From Druceiella hillmani (taxonomy: Eukaryota; Arthropoda; Insecta; Lepidoptera; Hepialidae): a stretch of DNA of 64,000 nucleotides. Position numbers and translations under genes: made by a program. Shown piece after piece: positions 56,198 to 64,000 of this stretch (positions are counted from its first letter, which is position 1; every line of letters starts with the position of its first letter). The stretch covers positions 23,992,001-24,056,000 of the forward strand of contig JAYKKI010000029.1 of assembly GCA_039881145.1 (NCBI GenBank), in the 5' to 3' direction. Under the pieces are notes generated by a model. It was not told where the DNA came from. It did no database searches and was given only the letters and a program-made list of their open reading frames with translations.

Positions 56198-59100
56198 CTC
56201 CCAAATTCATCCTTCTCTGACTTATTCCCAAAATTACTCCTCTCCGTTTTGTCCTTCCCACCCTTCTCACAAAAAAATTGTGATTCTGAAACGTCGACCC
56301 CACTCTTCAACAAATTCCAACCAGGGCTATGACCGCTCGACTCTGGAAAAAGTCTGGGCAGATTTCTGAATTCCTCAGCCTGAAAATGGTTGCTGCCTCC
56401 AACAACCTTCAGTTAATATTCCTTCGTCTACAATTATTATTAAACTTCTATTGACCATTTTGGTAAAAATTCTGAGTTCTCCCAATGAAATACTGTCCAA
56501 CGTTGCCTCACCTACTCTTAACTCCCTTCAATCCTTTCTTCTAATTGCTCCGCCAACAGTGGGGAGGGTCTTGCAACGGAATAGTCACAGTGTTATTTCC
56601 AACAAAGCAGATATTCGTCACCTCCTTGTCAAGTACTTTCCATCGGTGGCTGCCATCTCGGAGACTTAGCTGAAGCCAGGATTCTAGTCTACGGGATAAT
56701 AAAGCGGATGACAAGGGCGGATCCGCCTAATTACTTAACAAATCTCTTTACTTCTCCCAGATTTCTCTTGGCTCCCGCAGTTGTTTCTTCAATGTTATTG
56801 CTGCAAGAGTAAAAGATATTACCATTCCCTCCATATATGTTGCTCTTCCAACATATCCCGTAGCATTAGAAATATGAGACATTTTAACTTAAATTAATTT
56901 TTCTGGGAGATTTTAATGCTCAACACCCGTCTTGGGGTTCCACCCAAAGCAAATCCCTAGGAGATCCCTAGGGGTGGAAATCCAGGATTACTTTGGCCTG
57001 TTTTATTGAATGATGGTTGTCCAGCACGAGTTCCTGTCCCATTTCAGAACCTGAGCTCAATAGATATCTCTCTTTGCTCCTAATCCTTGGCATCCTTAGC
57101 TTCCTGAAATATTCTATCAAAGTCTTTTAGAAGCGACCATTTCCCTATTCTGATTTCTTTCCCTCGTTAAAATTTAAATATTGAAAAAATTTCCCCCTCT
57201 TCAAAAATACGACCTATATAGGGCAGATTGGGTGGGATTCCACACTTTCCTCAATGTCGAAGTGGATTCCTTCCCTCCAATGGATCTGGACTCTTGTTAT
57301 GACCAATTTGTAAGGACTGTGGACCTGTCCACCCGGAATGTTATTGAATTTAAAATATTTAACCACCAATACATGTCTTCTTTCCCCTGGTGGGATGGAG
57401 ACTGCTCTGTAGCGGTTAAAGGCCGCAAAGAAGCTGAAGCGATATATAAATATAATGTGATGGAAGCAAACTTCCCCTATTTTCTAAAGACCCAAGCACA
57501 GACTAAACGAATTCACCTTAAAAAAAGATAGAAGGCCGGAAGAAATTCTGTCACTCCCTTTCTCCTTCTACTCCCTCTCGTATCGTCTCATTTAATATAA
57601 AACACTTTCGGTCTGTTTTTCAGCCTGATCTTCCGAAATCCGTACAATTGAATTGGGTAGACCAATTTTTAAACAAGCTTGCTTCCCCATTCGTCCCAAA
57701 TTTAGATGAATTACCTTTCAGATATATTTTTACTAGCCCAAACAATTTTTAGAAGATTTCTCCATTAATGAATTTGATTCCACCTTACATCATTTTAAGG
57801 ACTCTTCCTCTAGTAATGATGGAATGTCGTATTCGATGGTGAATAATATTTTAACATCTGCCCTATCTTAGTATCTTCTATCCCTATGTTCAAATCAGGT
57901 TATATTCCAAAGTCATGGAAAACTCACATAATAATTCCCATTCTCAAACCTCATAAAGATCCCAATGTAGGTTCATTCTACAAACCCATAGCTCTTTCTC
58001 CTGTTTTAGCGAAGATTACGGAACACATAATTAAGAATCGATTGGAATTGTTTACAGAATACCATTCCATTTTTCCAAGCAACCAATTTGGCTTCAGAAG
58101 GGCTAAAAGTACGTTCGACAATCTCAGCGTCTTAAACACTGACATCAGACTTGCCTTCTCTCAAAAAGAGTTCCTCGTTGCTGCTTTTTTAGACCTTACT
58201 TCAGCCTACGACAACGTAAACCTTCCAACCTTTAAGAAAATTCTTTGTAATCTTGGGATCTCGATCAAGATTACAAATTTCCTCCTCAATTTTCTTTTAG
58301 AAAGATCTACTATTCTTAGCCGGACCCCCGCCCTTAACAAGAACTATGTGTGGGGTCTCCCCCGAGGCTCTGTTTTAAGTCCCTTATTTTTCTTCTTATG
58401 TGATCCACTCAACAGTAAATCTCTTTCGTCGTATTTTACAATACGCTGATGATCTGCTTTTATATTCTTCTGATAAGTCAATAATGGTTGCCGAAAATGC
58501 TTTGAACTCTGCCCTTGTTAATCTAAATAAATGGGTTAACTCTCACATTATGGGTCTATCCCATCCAAAAGCGCTGTGGTAATCATCTCTAGAAAGAAAA
58601 CTACTCCATCTTTTTTTTATTTCTTACAATTCTTCATCAATCTTTACTTCTTCCATTACTAAATTGTTAGGTAAGTTTCTAGACTCAAATTTTCCTGGAA
58701 TACTTACATTGAACACTTCATTCCCCGATGCTAGGTTAATATGAATATCCTTCGCCCACTTTCTGGAGTGTGGTGGGGTTCACACCCTACCGCATTAAAG
58801 GTAATATATAACGCTGTGGTCCGTAGTCATTTGGACTATGTTTAATTTCTCCTTGATTCCGTTTTCAAGTTCAACGCCACCAAATTGATCCGCATTCGGT
58901 CTCGAGCGCTGAGAATCATAGCGGGTACAATAAAATCCAATACAATAAATTCCCTACAATTTAAATGTGTTGATTCTCCTTTAAACCCTCGGCAACAATA
59001 CCTATCTGAACGTTATTTACTAAAGGCAGCTAGGTTTTCTATTCTTTCCATTTTTCCAAAACTCACCTTTCTGTCTAGACTTATCGAACATGCTAATTTT

Positions 59101-60310
59101 TGGCGTTCTAAGCCCGATCTCTTCTTACCGCTATTTTCCAAATATTAAAATTCCTCTCTAACCCTATTTATCAAAAAAGTTAGTTTTCCATTTGATTCGG
59201 TATTTCACAGGTCAACTATAAATTTGTGTTTTGAGTTGATAAGGAGTCCAAAAATGCCAAATTGCTGTTCAATTCCATCTTGAATTCTTTTTAGATGGAT
59301 TGAACTCGAATATGTACCGATACATAAAAAATCCTGATAGACAGCTATGTCAGTGCGTTATTTTACTGTCCTCGCACTCATTCGACATATTTCCGCCTTC
59401 CTAAGGAATGCTCAGTGTTATCCGGGGAATACCGTGCTAGTACGGAGGTCTTGAAATAGGCTCGACTCAAAAAGATTCCCGGGCTCGTTATCTTCACTGA
59501 TTCCTTAGGTTGTTTACAATCCCTTCCCGCTAATCCTCTTTCTTCGAACTATAGCTTCCTAACTCTCCAGATCAAGCAACTTACGCTTCATTTAGAGAGA
59601 TTTGGCATAGTAGGTGATGAAATAGTTGACGCAAAAACTCGGTTCGCCGCCGTGAACAGTAATTCAAGTTTCACTAGACGGTATCTGACTGGTAAAAAGC
59701 GTGGCAGAGATCATTACAGATCACGGGTGTGGAGTATTTCCAGATACGATCTTTTTATACCCTCAAAACTTTGGTTTGGCTCTATGGTATGTAGCATGCG
59801 TTTGGATAATTGTTCTATTCTATCCATTTGGCTAGGCAGCATGTCAGAGAATCTCAAATTTGTAATTGTGGGTCTACAGAAGGTGATCTAAATAATTTCA
59901 CTTTTGCATATCCATTAAATAACAAATTTCCTTCGTTTATTTCCAAATTATTAAAGCATAACATTCTATTGTCTATTAATATAAACCCATTCTAGAATTA
60001 ATCATTCAGTACTTAAAAAAGAACGACATCAAAATATAGGATCTTTTATGTTTATATTTGTATTTATTTTTATTTTTATATTTGTATATGCTTATTTTGT
60101 ACTCCTCTGTAATATTGTAATTTAATTTTTTTTCATTTTATTTAATTGTAGACGACCTCTTACTTCATTTTTGTTTTACGATATAGTTTTTTTTAACAAG
60201 CAACAATGACATATATCCGAAATATGATTTAGTCAGTGACTTTTTTCCACACTTGACATTGGCAAAAATTCTGTGTGTAGAGAAAGAATGCCATAGAATA
60301 AAAGATAAAG
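56198..60310 (+). mobile_element. Non-LTR retrotransposon copy C (I-like), 5'-truncated
   Basis: Same family, plus strand. It begins at about 56198 within the gag C-terminal region (equivalent to B position about 55325) and ends near 60310 with ATAGAATAAAAGATAAAG, the shared 3' end. It lacks the insertion seen in B. Head to head with B, with only about 10 bp between their 5' boundaries. Confidence 0.85.
56460..60122 (+). pseudogene. LINE C ORF2 (EN-RT-RNase H), broken
   Basis: Plus strand. Endonuclease remnants (VGRVLQRNSHSVISNKAD near 56560, and a decayed GDFNAQ region near 56910). RT frame 57886-58449: SGYIPKSWKTHIIIPILKPH, NQFGFRRAKSTFDNLSVLNT, FLVAAFLDLTSAYDNVNLPT (motif A), GLPRGSVLSPLF; then ILQYADDLLLYSSDKSIMV (58400-58582) with the catalytic YADD intact after a shift. 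RIRSRALRIIAGTI lies at 58890. RNase H pieces are at 59290-59660 (VIFTDSLGCLQSLP, GIVGDEIVDAKTRFAAVN), followed by RESQICNCGSTEGDLNNFTF, the C-terminal knuckle. Multiple stops and shifts. Confidence 0.85.
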
Positions 60311-60730
60311 GTAGAAATAATAGACTTTTGACGGCGGTGCATGTCAGCTGTGTTCCTTGGCAGTTGAACTGTGGGCAGTGGACAGTGGTTATCATAAATG
60401 CGAAGTTATCTTATATATATACATATATTTTGTAATGTTCATATTTTGTGATTTCACGTTATCACATGAAATGTACATATGACAACAAGTAATAATATGT
60501 ATTGAAACCTTCTGTCATACATTTATTTAACGCTAATTTTGTAAAACTTCGACAAAGTATGGATCACATAAAGACACCAAAGGTATTGTTATGAAATGGA
60601 CGTAATAATAAACATACTTAAATTTTTTCCACAGCATAAATAGAGTATAAATCTTGTAAACTTACTATTTGACTTGACTTTATCGCCTGATTAAGTTTGT
60701 TAGTTGTATTTTAATATTACATATACTTAC
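60311..60730. other. Unassigned flank of LINE C
   Basis: A somewhat CG-richer patch at 60320-60400 (GACGGCGGTGCATGTCAGCTG) has no recognised content. No TSD for LINE C could be defined. Confidence 0.4.
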
Positions 60731-60911
60731 CCATTTGCTCTGGACAAACGGTAGTCATTTATACTGAACAGTAAGCATAATTAGAGAGCGTTGTGAATTT
60801 TCTACCTTTCGGAACCAGCTCCGCTTGAATTTGATATTTCACAAGGGTTAAAGTAAGAGGTTTGCTCTGTTGATAAAGAAATATTGACATATGTCCACTA
60901 ACTTTTTAAAC
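60731..60911 (-). other. Candidate 5' exon (mostly untranslated)
   Basis: 181 bp on the minus strand between a good acceptor (TTTTACTTTGTTTACAG) and a consensus donor (AATGG|GTAAGT). No frame is open throughout. An internal 43-codon ORF (MSIFLYQQSKPLTLTLVKYQ start) ends shortly before ATGACTACCGTTTGTCCAGA, which could be the real start running into the next exon. It could be a 5' UTR exon of the gene ending at 50426, but no linking exon was found and chance splice sites are possible. Confidence 0.25.
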
Positions 60912-63900
60912 CTGTAAACAAAGTAAAAAAATAATATATTAACACATATGATTAATGATAAAACAAATGAATGGACGAGGAAAAAAGATAGATATTTCAG
61001 AATAGAGTGATATGGTTCTATGCCATTGCAAATTAAAATAAACAGTGGAGATTATGTACCGTCAAGATTTTAACAAAGTAGAATTTTACTTTCAGTTAAA
61101 AATATAGAGGATAAAATGATATTCTTTATGAAGTTATATTACTTTTTTTTAAATATTGAGATTTTTTACTTTTTTGCAGCTGAACATTTAAAACCAAAAT
61201 TTACAAACATAAATAACTTTTCTATAAACACTCTTTTCTATAAATACGGGTGTAGTGAAACTTTTAACATTAATTTTGTAGCTTGGATTTTCAAAATGTT
61301 TCAAAATTAATTCCTCAAAATATAAACTTGCTGTTTATATTCTAGAGTTGTAGCAAAACTAATTATATAAAAGTTTAAAGCTTTTAAAAAATTATATGTA
61401 AAGAACCTAATTGCAAATCTGTGCATTGAAGATATTTACAAGAGAATAATTTGTGGGAACATAATAAAAACAAAATTATTTTTGCTGGAATTTTTGTTTG
61501 TAATTCTGTTTATTTATTTGCACATCACACAAGAACCACTGGAGGGATTCTAATAGGGTTTCAACTGGTGGATTCTGTAGGACCTGAGGTAATATATAGG
61601 CTTTTTTCATTACAATAAACCGAATGGAAAGGAAGTTATGTTAATTAGAAATTTCGATATTAAGTTACTTGAAAAAAATTTACTTTAAAATTATCATAGT
61701 TTTTGATGACAATATTCATAATCAATTGTTATTGAAAAATATCTCTTACGTTGTTTCGGCACAGATTATCTAGTTAGACTAAAGCCGATTTAAATATATT
61801 TAGCAACAAATAATATTTCTGTTTCAAATAATCATTGCTAGAGGTAATACCCATAATGATTTCCCGTTTTCGTGATATTCTTTTATATGATAATAAAACC
61901 ATTGTGTTCATTATACTTTTAACTGAAAGTGTAATTCTTTAGCTTGTTTAGGATTTGTTCACGTTGATATGAAGAAAAATGATTACCGATTGTGTTTATA
62001 ATTTTGTGTTAATCAATGTTAATCAGCAAAGAATTTTGGTTGATTATCTATAAATATAGTATTCATTATATGTCCGAATTGTAAAAAATTTCTGTTGGCA
62101 TTTACTTTCATACACCATCAAAATTTTATCTAATTTGACTGATAGTTATTGAATTGAATATTATACGTAAATTTTTTTTGTGCTTAATAATTATTGGCAG
62201 GTTGTCATTGTAAGAAAAAGAATGACAATCTTATATTATACACTTATACTAATGTACCCAGTTTAAACAATTAGGAAATGAAAATAAAAATGCTTCGAAA
62301 ATATTTATTGCCGTTCTTTCGGGCATGATTGAATAAATAATTTATGTCTGTTTTTGTTTGGTCTGTGGTTTTATATCGGCATGCAAAAAAATAGTGTCTT
62401 ATTAATGTCAACTCTTGAGGACTTACGTACTGTAAAGATTTTCTCACATTGTTGACTGGCAATTTCATGCAGAAACTATATCACATCACTATTATTAGGT
62501 AATTAATAAAGTGAAACAAGCTAAATAAACTTCATGTAATTTATATTTTCAGTACATGCCAAGAGTAAAATAATTAAAATATTGATACAAATTTTATATT
62601 ATTAGAGTTATAAGAATTTCATGTAGGACAACAGTGCTTTTAGTTTTTAGTGGCATAATGTGGTAAAATAATACTTTATTTAAATTCAAAGAAACAGAGT
62701 TTCATACGTCCAAAAAAACCTTAACAAATCTCTTTCATACCCCCAGAAAATAGCTGCTATGCAAGAGGTTTAGGGTTTATCTGCAAATTTAAGAAATGCC
62801 ATTAAGCAATAAGCGGTGTCAGGAACCATCTCCTTAGTATTTCTCCATCGTTTCTTTTGGTTTTATTCTTGTTATATGCAATAATGTTGTAGCTGACACA
62901 CTTGACAGTTGCTCTTAATTATGTAATTTCTATTTAGAACCAAATTACTTGCAATTTTTTAAGCAAAGGAATTTTTCATTTCAGATTAATAATAAACGCA
63001 ATTAATAAAAAGCAAAGTTTGTGCTAATCAGTAAGTAGCGGCAGAGAAAAAAATATAGAAGTTGAATATTAAATGCTCCATATGAGAGACTTCTTTGTCC
63101 AGTGTTTGACTGTTAGAATCAACTTTGATTATAAGAAATATATTCATTAATAGAAACTAGTAATGAACACGAATTTAATAAGTAATAACTCACTAACGGG
63201 AAATTTTGGTAACTTTATTGAATTGCATGACAAAAATATGACGTATTGAATATTGCATTGCAGTCTACGGATGTCACTGGTCTTTCCGAAGTTTTACCAT
63301 CAGATTCACCCTTGATACAATGACACATATTTTAATATGAAACACTAATAGGTAAATATGCATGTAATGAGCTATAATTTGTTAATAGTAAGAACATAAC
63401 TAAAATTGCATAGAAAAATCTGAAGAATTAGATATAACATTGCTGCATACTGTTTTTTTCTGATATTTTGTCATTAAAATCACCTTCACTCATAACTACA
63501 CATACATCAATAGAAAATACTGATCAATACATGTCTGATAAGCCGTAAATCATTAATGGAATATGTCCGTAACAAAACTACATTGCATAGCTAAAATATG
63601 AATTTTATCTTTCAATTCAATTACGTTTCCAACATTTTCAATTAATGACTTATAGTTAGCGTGTATTGTTAGTATTTTCTATTAATGTGTGTGTCATATA
63701 TGTGTGTGCATGTGATCAACGGAGGTTCTGATGGTTAAAATTCAGAAAAATTTGGCTTGATCATAGGCAACAATATAATATTCAATACTTCATAACTTCT
63801 TTCTGTTGTGCATTGAAACAAAGACATTTTCGTTAATTATGTTTATTATTGATCTAAAATAGCATTTATATTTGCTTCAAAATTTGTTGGGACTTTTCTA

Positions 63901-64000
63901 TGTGAAATGAAAATACCTCTGTGTTTTATCACTTAAATCGGTTCACTAGTTGTAAGGAAATTGCTGACAAATATAAGGTAAAATTTTAAGTTTCTTTTCT
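60912..64000. other. About 3 kb with nothing recognised
   Basis: AT-rich. Frames at 61116-61310 and 62271-62468 are short and without motifs. No transposase, RT, tRNA or repeat boundary found. Confidence 0.45.

Overview
The window is eukaryotic nuclear DNA, very AT-rich. It holds spliceosomal-type exons, TA microsatellites and remnants of many animal DNA transposons and non-LTR retrotransposons. The element mix (Tc1, mariner, piggyBac, hAT, P/THAP, Tigger/jerky and I-like LINEs with RNase H) points to an arthropod, most likely an insect. Nothing bacterial, no rRNA and no CRISPR array was seen.

Host genes. One gene is supported on the minus strand by three exons, at 13077-13228, 6764-6929 and 2789-2919. 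Their reading frames join exactly in phase. They encode part of a TMEM53-like (DUF829) alpha/beta-hydrolase-fold protein with a G-F-S-S-G nucleophile elbow. A start-codon exon at 17720-17809 fits by phase but is weaker. The gene runs off the left edge and its introns are full of dead transposons. A second minus-strand gene is suggested by a well-formed terminal exon at 50426-50530 and, more weakly, a 5' exon at 60731-60911. A single candidate plus-strand first exon lies at 45217-45301.

Layout. 0-3.7 kb: Tc1-like element at the edge, a second Tc1 remnant, one arm of a MITE, a THAP-domain remnant, a DUF829 exon and a jerky/Tigger remnant. 5-20.7 kb: tRNA-Pro-like sequence, 40-bp tandem repeat, DUF829 exons, a TTAA-bounded short element, a SINE, mariner, hAT and P-like transposase remnants, and a piggyBac C-terminal fragment behind a TA microsatellite. 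20.7-26.7 kb: nothing recognised. 26.7-27.5 kb: THAP exon between direct repeats. 27.76-35.25 kb: two different hAT transposons, each with terminal repeats and 8-bp target duplications, inserted one base out of register in the same target; the second carries a long-TIR MITE. 36.0-41.5 kb: LINE copy A (minus). 42.1-48.6 kb: three related non-autonomous elements with 28-bp-type TIRs, two of which keep a THAP-domain start, one containing a 271-bp-arm near-perfect palindrome. 50.9-60.3 kb: LINE copies B (minus) and C (plus), head to head, forming a large inverted repeat. 60.9-64 kb: nothing recognised.

Almost every transposase and RT frame carries stops or frameshifts, so the mobile elements look inactive. 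The biology visible here is nested and repeated transposon insertion in and around long introns, not a gene cluster with a joint pathway. I found no convincing undescribed functional system. The most informative structures are the overlapping-target hAT pair, the foldback and head-to-head inverted repeats, and the in-frame TA expansion inside one LINE gag.
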